From Hormiphora californensis (taxonomy: Eukaryota; Ctenophora; Tentaculata; Cydippida; Pleurobrachiidae), in the NCBI GenBank assembly GCA_020137815.1, contig CM035355.1, positions 3,361,750 through 3,425,749 on the forward strand: a stretch of 64,000 bases of DNA. The letters run 5' to 3'. This document shows positions 23,385 through 34,127 of the stretch, piece by piece. A program made the translations under genes and the position numbers. Under the pieces are notes generated by a model that had not been told where the DNA came from, ran no database searches, and was given only the letters and a program-made list of their open reading frames with translations. Positions within the stretch are counted from its first letter, which is position 1. Each line of letters begins with the position of its first letter.

Positions 23385-24390
23385 CTTCTCTTTCTCTCTC
23401 TTTTTTTCTCTCTCCCTCCCTGGGGGAGGGGCAAAAAGAAGTCGCGGACGTACTGCTGCAGTCTACGGCCTGGCGTCTATTCTATGAGTGTATGGCATAG
23501 TGACTGTATGCTGTTGCCCCCAGCACTCTCCCTAACCACTAGCCACCCTAGTAACCACTCTAGTAACCTAACCACCGCCACAGGAGGGGTTAGCACCAAG
23601 AAAGTGTCCGTTAGGAAGGGTAGTAGTGAAACTCTCTCCTTCAAGAGTCCCGTCCAACCTCCTGAGATTAGTATCCTATACACTGGTAAAATATTGAAAT
23701 TGATGAAGTCATCTCCCTCTATACTACAAAGCTATCAACTACTACAAAACTATCAACTATTCTCTGTACTTCTCCGTCCCTCTCCAACTCTAGTCTCTCT
23801 ATCTCTCTATTTCTACAGCTCTTGACAGGTCCCATCTCAATTGAGGCGTTATGATCATATGAGAGTCATATGAAGCGTTACCAATTAAAATGACATGACA
23901 TTTAAATATAGATTGGACCATACAACCAATTAAAATGTCGTTCCCTTTCTAAGTTGTTCACCGAGGCTCCTACAGAAGAAGCACTGGCAGGTTGCAACAT
24001 ATCAGTCAGTCGAACTAACAGAGGGAATTATCTTGAGAGAGGGTGGTCTGGTGACATACACTATCCAGAACGCTACTAGCCATGGTAAGACTATATATTG
24101 TAGAAATTCAAGCATTTAGGGTAAGACGACAGTATAAATCAGTTATCTTAGAAAACCAAGCATCTATGGTAAGAGCCAAGAGGACATATTAATTATTGTA
24201 GAAAATCAAGCATTTTGATTTAGGGTGGTTTCTAATTCTTAGGGGAAGCTAGAAAATACTAAATAGTTAATATGAAGGAATCGAGACATGCCGAGATCAG
24301 TTTTATTCCCCTCTTGGGATAATGAGGGGCGAAGGGAGCACTTCAGTCGCCGCGTCAACGAGGGGGGGGGAGAGCGATAGAGAGAAGAGA

Positions 24391-24439
<49 letters not shown>

Positions 24440-24486
24440 TAGAAACAGAGAGGGAGAGAGAGAGAGAGAGAGATAGAGAAAGATAG

Positions 24487-24531
<45 letters not shown>

Positions 24532-24534
24532 TAG

Positions 24535-24609
<75 letters not shown>

Positions 24610-24611
24610 AG

Positions 24612-24649
<38 letters not shown>

Positions 24650-27600
24650 AAGATAGAAACAGAGAGGGAGAGAGAGAGATGGTATTCTTGAGTAGAGAGA
24701 AAATCAGATAAATACGAGATACTGCGGAGAAGCCACATAACAAGTATTAAAGTGCAAATAAAATTGCTATCTTGCAATAAGTTCACTTTATTTATTTGGA
24801 ATATGTATTACTAATTACTAGTACCAAAATATGTTACGTAATTAAACAATTCTGAATGTGGTAAGTTTTATTAATCATAATCACTAATCATCATTTAATT
24901 TTAATAAATTTCACTAAATTATTTGTATTTATTTATCTATTATTATAAACTAACTTAATTTTCAGGTTATTATGAGTTTACCCTTTCCTTTGCTGATGTA
25001 AACCTAAAAAGAGGATTCTTTCTCAACGTCCACTCTGCACCAGAGCTGGTATTGTTTCACGGTGCTCCTGATTTCATCAGGGTAAGTTTAGTTACTGAAT
25101 TGAATTATTTTAAACGATTCGAGCCTGAAGTTTATTTTTGGCTAGACAAATTCTACAGAAGTTTTAACTAATATCATTAAACTGCAGTATGACCGAGAGG
25201 TGGAGGTGCGATTGTTTGTAAAGGTAAACGGCTACCCAGCACCCCGGATATCATGGATTCAGGAAAAATGCTGTCCACGGCAAACTAAACCAATCGATAT
25301 CACAGTAAGATAATAAGATGATGAATTATCATAAAACAAGAATACTACTTGGTCCTGTTTAGAGCTGGGCAGAGTAATGTTAATGCCATTGTACCGCTCT
25401 AAAAACCATTCTAAACAGCTCTCGACGGGTAAAGACGTATAAGAAACATTTATAATAATCCGTACGTCTTAAAATTATCCACGGAACACATAGAGGGAGG
25501 GAGGTTTGATAGTTACATGTGTCTTTGCAATCAAAGGATTCCATTGTGATGTCAGAATATGGGACATGGCACATGTGCTCGAGCATTTTAATGAATTTCC
25601 AGATCGCGTCAACGGTTTAAATTTAACAACCATCCATGACGCCACATTAACTGCACTATACTTTCTGATTTTAAATAAATTTAAAGCCATAAAAAATTAT
25701 CCTATCCAGGAGCTAATAAAAAACGCAGAGGAATTCCGATACTACCAAGTCCTGAATGACGGTTCAGATCTCAACTTACATGGTGGAGGACTGAGGTTTA
25801 ATGGAAGCTATTGGATGACTGCTACAAACCAGCATGGCAGTGTGACTTCAGAGAAAACACAATATAGACTCATGGTAAGGATGGTAGGATACCACAACAA
25901 CAAGAAAAAGATACATATCATATATATTTTATTATGTTAATGAAATAATTTAACAAAATGAATATACTGAATAATTAATATTTCTAGACATGAGTAATAA
26001 ATGTCATCGTGATAAGTAGCAATTATACCTTATTCATTTTGTTTAATAAGCAATCAAAAGTGAAAGACATGTGCAAAATTTTCGTTTTGTTGTACGATTC
26101 GTTTAGAGAACGCTGCACCTATCGTCGCCGCCCCAAATCTTTTATCTTCCATGGCTGTCACTACCTATCCAATTTTATCAAGATTATACTGCTTAGAGCT
26201 AGAGAATTCATTGATTATATATGACAGATACAAACACAATCAAATTGGGAAATGGGCATGGCTTAAAAACAACTACTTTATAACATGTTTCAGGGATATG
26301 GTATTTCCCTGGTGTGGGGTTCACACACTAATATGGAACAGGTCGTACAGTTTGAGCACACAGGAGTCTTCAAAATCACCTGTAAAGTTAAAGCTAACTC
26401 CATATCTTCAGCAAATATTGGTATGTAGTTAAAGTTATAATGAAGTTATAATGAAGTTATAATGAAGTTATAATGAAGTTATAATGAAGTTATAGGCGTA
26501 ATCAAAACATGAAAAACACTATCTAAACACAATTAAATCCACAGTTTGGTTTAAAGACGGGGTGGTGTTGGAGGGAGTTAAAAACGAAACGGACCGTTCA
26601 AAAGAAGATACAATAGCGAACACAATCCAGGTATTCGACAAAGCAGAACAAAAGGTGTTTGTTCATAACGTATATGAATACTTAATGGCTTGTAGGGGGG
26701 GCTCTCTCTAGGCGAGAGTGAGAAATATATAAAGTCCATTTTTATTCAACTGTTCACCCTCCAACTCGTGCGCGTGCGATATTTTAATTTACGCTGCGCG
26801 CGCTACACGTTAACATGTGATAGACGCGCAAAACATTTCCGCGCACGACTTTGGGGGGTGAACAGTTGAAAAAAAATGGAGTATATTGCATCAGCAGTAC
26901 CAATATGATATACTTGAGTTACTTTTGAGTTATTGGGTAATGAGCGGCGTGACCTACATAATGCTAGTATGTATATTCATCGAAGGAAAAATCTGATAAA
27001 ATTTATGGCCTTGACTCCCATTAAAACACCTTATATGACTACTTTAAACGATATACTAATGTGACCATGAGTAACCCTCCATGTGACTCTCCATACGCCA
27101 CCATGGTTTGCTGGTTATACCGGATTTATGTGCTTCGTTATACTTTTAGTAACTTGTACTTGTCATGACTTCCCCCTCAACCTGAAAAAAACATGGACAA
27201 TAATCTATATGTCATGATACTGGCAACATGAACAACAACTGACATTTGCCATGACGTGTCATGAACACATCACTTGAAACCACTTTAAACAGATTGATAT
27301 TTGATAACATCACTTCACACAGATTGAACGACCAGGACTGAGTGTGTCGGGAAAGTACAGCTGCAGAGCGGAGACGGACCTCCAGCAGACGTTATGGAGT
27401 TACAGCACTGTAGTTACCGTTGTGAAACAACCCAAAATAACCGTCACACCAAAGGTAAGAGTGTGTTATATTGCTCCTTCATAAATAAATATATTGCTCC
27501 TACATAAAAATACAAAGAAATTCAATTTATGAAGGAGCCATCGCATGTGCTAGTAAATTTCTGTGAGAACAATCTCTCTCCTCTAAAGAGCTGTCATTAG

Positions 27601-30600
27601 AATATGCTGCTACACGTGTGACAAGGTTGTCAAAAAAAGAATTGGGTGCATGCTAAGGAGACCCGAGACATGTTTCGATATTGTCTTCACAGAGAGAAAG
27701 TAATTATGCAGGGCGGGGGTCAGTGACCATTATTAATTAACTTTTTTATATCATGTGCATATTCAAGATAAAAACCACAAAATTAGTTCAATAAAATAGG
27801 CCGCTTTAACAAGGTGAATGCTCAATGCGTAACAAAGCCTCTACAACTTAATCAGGACGTTGTCTATCTCATAATATTTTCTCTCCCTCAACTTCCTCAA
27901 CCCTCGATAACTCTGCAATTTGTCTGTACTATCTCGATCACTTACATATACGTAGAGAGAGAGGGCCTTTTTCTAGACTTCCCCTTCGTGTCTACATGCC
28001 CCTAACGTTAGATTTTTCCCCCGCCCGGGTGAATGCCGAAGGCATTCACCCGGATGCCTTTTGCAAAAAGGCATAGGGGTTTAGAATTCGACAAGTTTAC
28101 ATACTAGTGAAGTGTCACGCTTTTTTTTCCTGTAACGTAACCCATCCATAGCAACCATCCAGTGCGGAGTGCTCAAAATATCATTTGAAATACTTCACAC
28201 ACGCTCTAATCCAAATTGTCCACGAAGGCGACGCCCGCAAAGTTATTACAGTGCTGAAATGACGCACCTTCATTAGAACGCGCAGCCCGGCGCCGCGCGC
28301 CCCTAATTCCTGTTTGTAATTCATAACGTTCATCGCTCGTCATGTGTTCGTCATTACAATTGCACTCTGGTATTGTCATTGAATACATGAGGTTAGTTGA
28401 GTGGAGATCACATAGACTAGAATTAAAAGGAGCCTAATTAGGCAGCTCATATCACCTGCACTGTTCTGTCTCACCTTTCAGAATCTCATTAGGTCATGGG
28501 TGATGGGATGTAATTAGGAGTGTCACATGCCAATGGCGGGGAAATACAGTACTATGGATACATAGTGCAAATATTCTTGTTGCTAATCAACACTGATAGT
28601 CATTTCTCCTTCAAGATTTTTAAAAACGGACCCCCCTCCACTCCTATCAGGTTTATAAAGCAGCTATAGGATCGACGGTAATATTTTCCTGCAACGTTAG
28701 AAACATGGATGGAGACAGGGGAAGGGATTGGGATGTTCTGTACAAGCTAAGAGGAATAACTGGACCCGTGGCACACAATCAAACCACAGGTAGGTTGCCC
28801 TCCAATATTATTATAGCCTGTCGTCTAAAGGGGTCTAAAGGAGTTCTTATCGTTAATTATTATATAGGTACTTGCCAACGTCAACTGACAAGTTAAATAT
28901 GCCCCCCCTTGTTCAACTGGACATATTAGAATGATCTTGGATATAGAATTTAGAATTTTGATATCACTTATCCAATCAGAGTTCCCTGGGTAAGTCTATA
29001 TCCTGGATATCAGGGAATATATGCCTTCAATGATCACGAACCCCTCTTTTTCATATTTCACTTTCAGATGGTCTACTGTACATAAAGAATGTGACCCAGG
29101 ACATGGTGGTTCGATGTGATACAGCTCCACAACCCCACATATCTCCACTGTTCGCCGATGGACTAGTCAGAATAGTGGATAGCCCTCCCATACAAGTCCA
29201 AATTCAGCCACAAAAAACGTAAGTTATAAATGAGCAACTCGTTATTCAGCAGCAGTTTTGAAACTGAAATGATGTATTATGGATTGACTGTTATTAATTT
29301 TGTTACTGTGTGAAGTATAAACTTAAATCACTGATTTCTGATCACAGGAGCTATAGTGTTGGGGATACGATGTTGCTTCGGTGTGCCATTACCAAAGAAA
29401 AACTTGTCGACTCAACTACCACCTACTGGCGATGGAGTGGCAGTAGGAATAAAAGTGAAACTGAAATTTACTATCATCAACAATCTGGTATGTGGTAGGA
29501 TCTTGAGAATATTTGTTGAGTAATGTGTCAACAAGAGGGTATATAGGGCAATAACCGAACCATCTTAACACGGCGTCATACACATTTCTATTTGGAATTT
29601 CTATCTGGAATTTCTATTTGGAATTTCTATCTGGAAGAACCGCACGTGCAGATGCGCCGCGCCGCGGCTCATATTCACGTGCGATATTAAAGAGAGAGAC
29701 GCACATAAACGTTATACGATTGTCTCTCACTCTCTCTGGAAAAACCGCACGTGCAGATGCGCCGCGCCGCGGCTCAAATTCACGTGCGTGTTATACAGAT
29801 TCTGACAGAAAATACAAGCAAGAAATTCCAGGTGGAAATGTGTATGACGGACTGTTACAGTCCGTCATACACATTTCCACCTGGAATTTCTTGCTTGTAT
29901 TTTCTGTCAGAATCGACCATGATAGCTGTCTACCTAGTGCCCGAGAAAATAAAATTCGTTGTGAGATCTATATTATAAAGTGCCCAAACAAATGAACGTC
30001 GTGAGGAGTATGATGTAGTATCCCACGTGCAAATAGAGGGGGGTTGCCAAGGAGGTGCCATAGCCCCTACGCAGCGAGTGATTGATGGCTGCACGTGCGG
30101 GTTGGTGCAGCGGGTGAGAGGGGTGATTCTGGGTGAGGGAGAGCGTGGGGATTCAAGTCAACGGGTGCTCTACTCCAACGGGCTTTCTAGTTCACAATAT
30201 TAAGAGTTTGAACGTCTACAGATTTATAGGCAAACCTCGATGTGAAATGAAATAGATTTCTAAGAATCGATTGCAAAAGAAAATAAAAGTTTCTAGAAAT
30301 TACGTAAATTTTCTCTTATTTGGAAATCTAAGCTCCATTTACTGGAAAATCATCTTTTTGCGTACCTTCTAAAAATGTTTGTTGAGGAGATTCTATAGTT
30401 AAGGAAAATGTTATATGCAGGCGAAATACGTAGCGTGAGAGCTCGTTGAGAGGACAACCTCCTGAGAAGCTCTTCAGTCTCTGTTAATGGTTTATACCAT
30501 TTAAATATGAGAGAGAGGGAGGAAGGGGGTTGCTGCTCCGCGATACCATTAACCATCTCATGACATTTCCGACGGTTTAAAACTGGCTAGCCAACCAATC

Positions 30601-33037
30601 ACTTTGCATTACAGTCGCCGGATTTTTTTTCTGTCAGATTCGTCGAGGTGCAGAAAGTTAAACGACATAAATCGTGATGGTTATAGAACTTTCGAGTTGT
30701 AAAGGCGTCAATGTAGCTTCTTCTCTGCGGAAGAATATATATACAGTCGGACCCCGATTTAGTGGCATCCTCGGGGGAAAAAAATCCTGCCACTAAATCG
30801 GGGTGCCACTAAATCGAGGTGAGCCATATTTGGCCCATAAAAACCTACTTTATGCCCAAAATGCTATACTAAGACTAAAGACACCTCTAACTGTTATATG
30901 CAAATATTCATGTATTGATGACATGATCATTTCTGATTAGAAATAGAAAACTATAGAATAACTTTTTCAAAAAAATTGTGAAAAATTTTCTAAGTTATAC
31001 CAGCCCGTCCGATGTGTGTTTCGAATCGGTGCAGCTTACTGGATGTCCTGTCTAATTAGCGGGTTCGAAACGAACCGATACGTGATACCATGCCGAATCG
31101 GGGCACCCTAAAAGTAAGCGGGTGAGGCCGAGGAAGTATCAAAATTTCAAAATAACTTTTTCTCTCAAAATTTATGGGGAGCACCGATCAAAGCATTGAC
31201 AATCGTACTGTAAAATTTTGCAAAAAAAGTTTTAAAATTTTTTAAAGGTATACCAGCCACGTCCGAATCGTGTTTCGAATCGGTGCATCTTATAGCATGT
31301 CTTGCTGCTAATTAGACGGTTCGGAACGAATCGAAACGTGATCCCCATCGAATCGAAATTTTGACGCTTGGTGAACTTATGATTCAATGGCTCCATGGGG
31401 ATCACGTATCGGTTCGTTCCGAACCGTCTAATTAGCAGCAGGACATGTGATAAGATTCACTGATTCGAAACACGATTCGGACGTGGCTGGTATTCCTTTG
31501 AAAAATTTTCAAAAAAATTTCACAAAAAATTTCACAAAAAAATTCAAAAAAATTTTTGGGGGAAAAAAATCCTGCCACTAAATCGGGGTGCCACTAAATC
31601 GGGGGCCACTAAATCGGGGTCCGACTGTACTTAAAATATATATAAGAGATACAGAAGATAACATGAAGAATCGTTTATAGAGCGTTACGGGCTCCCTTGC
31701 ACCTCGGGAGATCTCCGCGGGAGATCTCCCGTTGATCTCCCAGAAAAGTATAATTTTTTAACTTTTTGTTGAAATTGGAAAAATATCGGTTGTTACCGAC
31801 TAATTTGGACCCGCTGAACACGATCCAGCCCTCAGAAAAGCTCTCAAAAGTCAAGAACATGCTCAAAATTGAAATTTTTGTTCACGGCTAAGAATACACA
31901 TAAACACAAAATTTCAATTTTGAGCATGTTCTTGACTTTTGAGAGCTTTTCTGAGGGCTGGATCGTGTTCAGCGGGTCCAAATTAGTCGGTAACAACCGA
32001 TATTTTTCCAATTTCAACAAAAAGTTAAAAAATTATACTTTTCTGGGAGATCAACGGGAGATCTCCCGCGGAGATCTCCTGAGGTGCAAGGGAGCCCGTT
32101 ACGTCGGTGACGTATTAAATACATCGCTTATGCCCTTTATAAAAGTTTCAATTCATTAACTTCAGATTCGAAAAGAACAGAAATTCTCCTTATGGAAGAT
32201 TTACAAGAAGCGGACACGGGATTTTACACCTGTATAGTCGAAAGCAGCAAAAATGGTAAATGAATGCTTAAATTGATTTCGAATTTTCTTCCCAAATCAT
32301 GAGGTTTGAAACAGGAAACTGTGCTATTGCTAATTCCCTTGTGAATGCAGGTCGATACGAGGACAGAGTGAAAGTAGAGGTAAAAAGTGAAGTTCCTGGG
32401 ACGCTTATTGCCACATTGATATCCGTATCCATTCTCTGCATCTTGCTGATTACCATGGTAACAATTCTGGTAACTATAAAAGGGGCCGACTAGATTGTTC
32501 AAAAATACGCGTATTTTCGAAGAATCCGGCCGGTTCCGTAATGTCCTTAGCTGAAATATGATTCGTGACTCTTCCACTGTTAGTATCATTAGGGGAAAAT
32601 CTAACTGAATGGCATCCCATTAATGGGATCCCATCAACAGTAAAACTCTAACTGATAATGGACCACAGTGATGGTTCTTTCTCTTTATTCTCTCTGTGTG
32701 CGCGCCCGTGCCCGGGCATGCCCAATAGTTCTTTCTCTGTATTCTCTCTGTAGGCAGTACATAGATGTACTGCCTACAGAGAGAATACAGAGAAAGAACC
32801 ATCACTGTGGTCCATTATCAGTTAGAGTTTTACTGTTGATGGAATCCCATTAATGGGATGCCATTCAGTTAGAGTTTCCCCTTACGGATAAACTTCTAAC
32901 CAATGTTATTTAAAATTCCAATTTAGGTTGTGTTAATATCACGTTTGGGGAATAAGAGTAAACTTCACGATAAATACATTCTTCCTATACCTGGAAGTGA
33001 GCCTGGGGAGGAGAAGGAGATATCTACAACTTTATAG
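22215..33037 (+). CDS. Ig-superfamily transmembrane receptor, VEGFR/PDGFR-like ectodomain, no kinase (5' end missing)
   Basis: Exons: 22215-22293, 22426-22525, 22813-22965, 23524-23685, about 23966-24084 (start uncertain), 24966-25081, 25188-25304, 25710-25874, 26294-26420, 26545-26630, 27323-27454, 28651-28789, 29068-29218, 29348-29487, 32166-32255, 32351-32469, 32927-33037; about 700 residues. Six Ig-like domains are seen. Cys-Trp-Cys pairs are clear in the first (LVCSY, LTWSYAG, GMYKCYS), fourth (ITCKVK, VWFKDG, GKYSCRAE), fifth (FSCNV, VVRCD) and sixth (LLRCAI, YWRWSG, GFYTCIVES). The third lacks the Cys pair and reads KVNGYPAPRISW then NGSYWMTATNQHG, which matches the disulfide-less D4 of VEGFR/PDGFR receptors as I know it. 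One TM helix (LIATLISVSILCILLITM) is followed by a 36-residue final-exon segment with DKYILPIP and C-terminal STTL, a class I PDZ-ligand pattern. AATAAA lies at 33081. No signal peptide exon was found. The exon 4 to 5 junction is unresolved. Confidence 0.82.
23307..23413. repeat. (CT)n microsatellite in an intron
   Basis: CTCTTT and CTCT runs lie between exons 3 and 4 of the Ig receptor. Confidence 0.93.
24370..24680. repeat. (GA)n compound microsatellite with GATAGAAACAGAG units
   Basis: Long GAGA tracts are broken four times by AAAGATAGAAACAGAG, so a higher-order unit of roughly 60-180 bases is superimposed on the dinucleotide repeat. It lies in an intron of the Ig receptor. Confidence 0.93.
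26735..26880. mobile_element. 146-bp fold-back miniature element in an intron
   Basis: Ends TCCATTTTTATTCAACTGTT and the inverse AACAGTTGAAAAAAAATGGA, then CACCC and GGGTG. The interior is rich in CGCGCG. Target duplication is not clear. Confidence 0.65.
28017..28075. repeat. Two adjacent perfect hairpins in an intron
   Basis: CCGGGTGAATGCCGAAGGCATTC pairs to itself around a CGAAG centre (about 28024-28054, arms continuing to CACCCGG). It is followed by ATGCCTTTTGCAAAAAGGCAT (28054-28074). They lie between exons 11 and 12 of the Ig receptor. Confidence 0.6.
29631..29790. repeat. Direct repeat of a 46-bp GC-rich unit
   Basis: A unit beginning CCGCACGTGCAGATGCGCCG and ending TTCACGTGCG occurs at about 29640-29684 and again at about 29744-29788. 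Each copy has CACGTGC inverted ends, so each can also fold. It lies in an intron of the Ig receptor. Confidence 0.7.
29798..29914. repeat. Perfect palindrome with 58-bp arms and a 1-base spacer
   Basis: The left arm 29798-29855 is the exact reverse complement of 29857-29914, around a single T at 29856. It lies in the 2.7-kb intron before exon 15 of the Ig receptor. Confidence 0.95.
30742..31629. mobile_element. 884-bp Tigger/pogo-like non-autonomous element, copy 2
   Basis: The element is 30744-31627. Ends CAGTCGGACCCCGATTTAGT and the inverse CTAAATCGGGGTCCGACTG, with TA on both sides (30742-30743, 31628-31629). The interior has paired AATCGTGTTTCGAATCGG motifs and no transposase. The same interior occurs inverted in the copy at 38458-39433. 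Confidence 0.85.
31685..32101. mobile_element. 411-bp palindromic element with TTA target site
   Basis: Arms of about 190 bases run from CGGGCTCCCTTGCACCT at the left (31688) to the inverse at 32098, separated by a loop of about 25 bases near 31893. TTA flanks both ends. TTA duplications and GC-rich ends suggest a PIF/Harbinger-type miniature element. Mirror-image short frames inside are not genes. Confidence 0.75.
32589..32884. mobile_element. 290-bp palindromic element with TTA target site
   Basis: The element (32592-32881) starts GGGGAAAATCTAACTGAATGG and ends with the inverse. TTA lies on each side. It contains a nested palindrome CCCATTAATGGG near both ends and a further palindrome at the centre (TAGGCAGTACATAGATGTACTGCCTA). 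It sits in the last intron of the Ig receptor, between the TM exon and the tail exon. Confidence 0.8.
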
Positions 33038-33086
33038 TCTTCAGATCATTTTATTGTGTTTTGTAGTTTAGATTTTTGGAAATAAA

Positions 33087-33925
33087 AGTGTTTGTAAATG
33101 TTATTCATTTGGACATACTTAATTGAATTAACAATAAATAAACTAAATTGAATAAAATGAATTAAAATGTTATTTTATATTTGTGCCATACTGATAATGG
33201 GGGTAGCAAATTCTAGAATGAAATGTCCATATTCAAAATCAATAAATGAAACTGAAAGACAAATTAGGTGAAACTAGAATTTAATAGGTCTCAATTGCTT
33301 ATATTTTAAAATGCAATGTAATGATGTGTATTTGTATAAGTAATATTAATTACATACTTGTAAAATATTTCATTTCTACGATAATGAACTGTTTTTACAA
33401 TTGTGTCAAATAATTTGTACGTGATGAAGGATTAAGATTATGATGTATTGCTTGACGGCTGTAGTTCTAAACTCATTAAATAGTGTCTCACCATAAGCTA
33501 AGGAAACGATTTTTTTCTCAGGAGTTGACAGAAACTATAAGTATTTTATATAAATTTACTCAATTATTAATAATGACCTGCAGTATCCAATATGGTGTTT
33601 TTTGTAGCTTCCCCAATATATGTTGTATAATAATCGTAACCACCTTTTAACAACGTTTTTACTACAAAAACCATAATGACGGGATGTTTTTGTTCATGCC
33701 AACCACACACGTTTGTTATCTTTCCGGTGGCCCGGGCTGTATATCTATTGATTAACGAGGGGTAGTCGAATGTCATATTACATATCCGGGTTCTTCCCCA
33801 ATATTTTGCATAATATTTATGATGTTTATGTCATATTTATCATGGTGTACCGACAGTGTTCACGGCAGTTTGTGGCACATGCAGAGAGGTCAAGTTACAT
33901 GCCGATAAAACACCCATCCATCTGC
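33087..33925. other. AT-rich intergenic region
   Basis: Downstream of the Ig receptor polyadenylation signal. No gene is seen. Confidence 0.4.
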
Positions 33926-33930
33926 TGGTT

Positions 33931-33988
33931 CTCTCTCTCTCTCTCTCTCTCTCTTCTTTATCTCTCTCGTGTCGTTCTATATATCGCG

Positions 33989-34043
<55 letters not shown>
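33931..34043. repeat. (CT)n microsatellite, two blocks
   Basis: CT runs at 33931-33954 and 33991-34043, separated by TCTCTCGTGTCGTTC. They lie just upstream of the EF-hand gene. Confidence 0.93.
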
Positions 34044-34045
<2 letters not shown>

Positions 34046-34127
34046 GGCTAAAACATGACCAGCACTTCCCTGGTTTTATCCTCTCTCGTCACTTCGCCGC
34101 GAACATATTTATTGTTGTTGTGTAACT

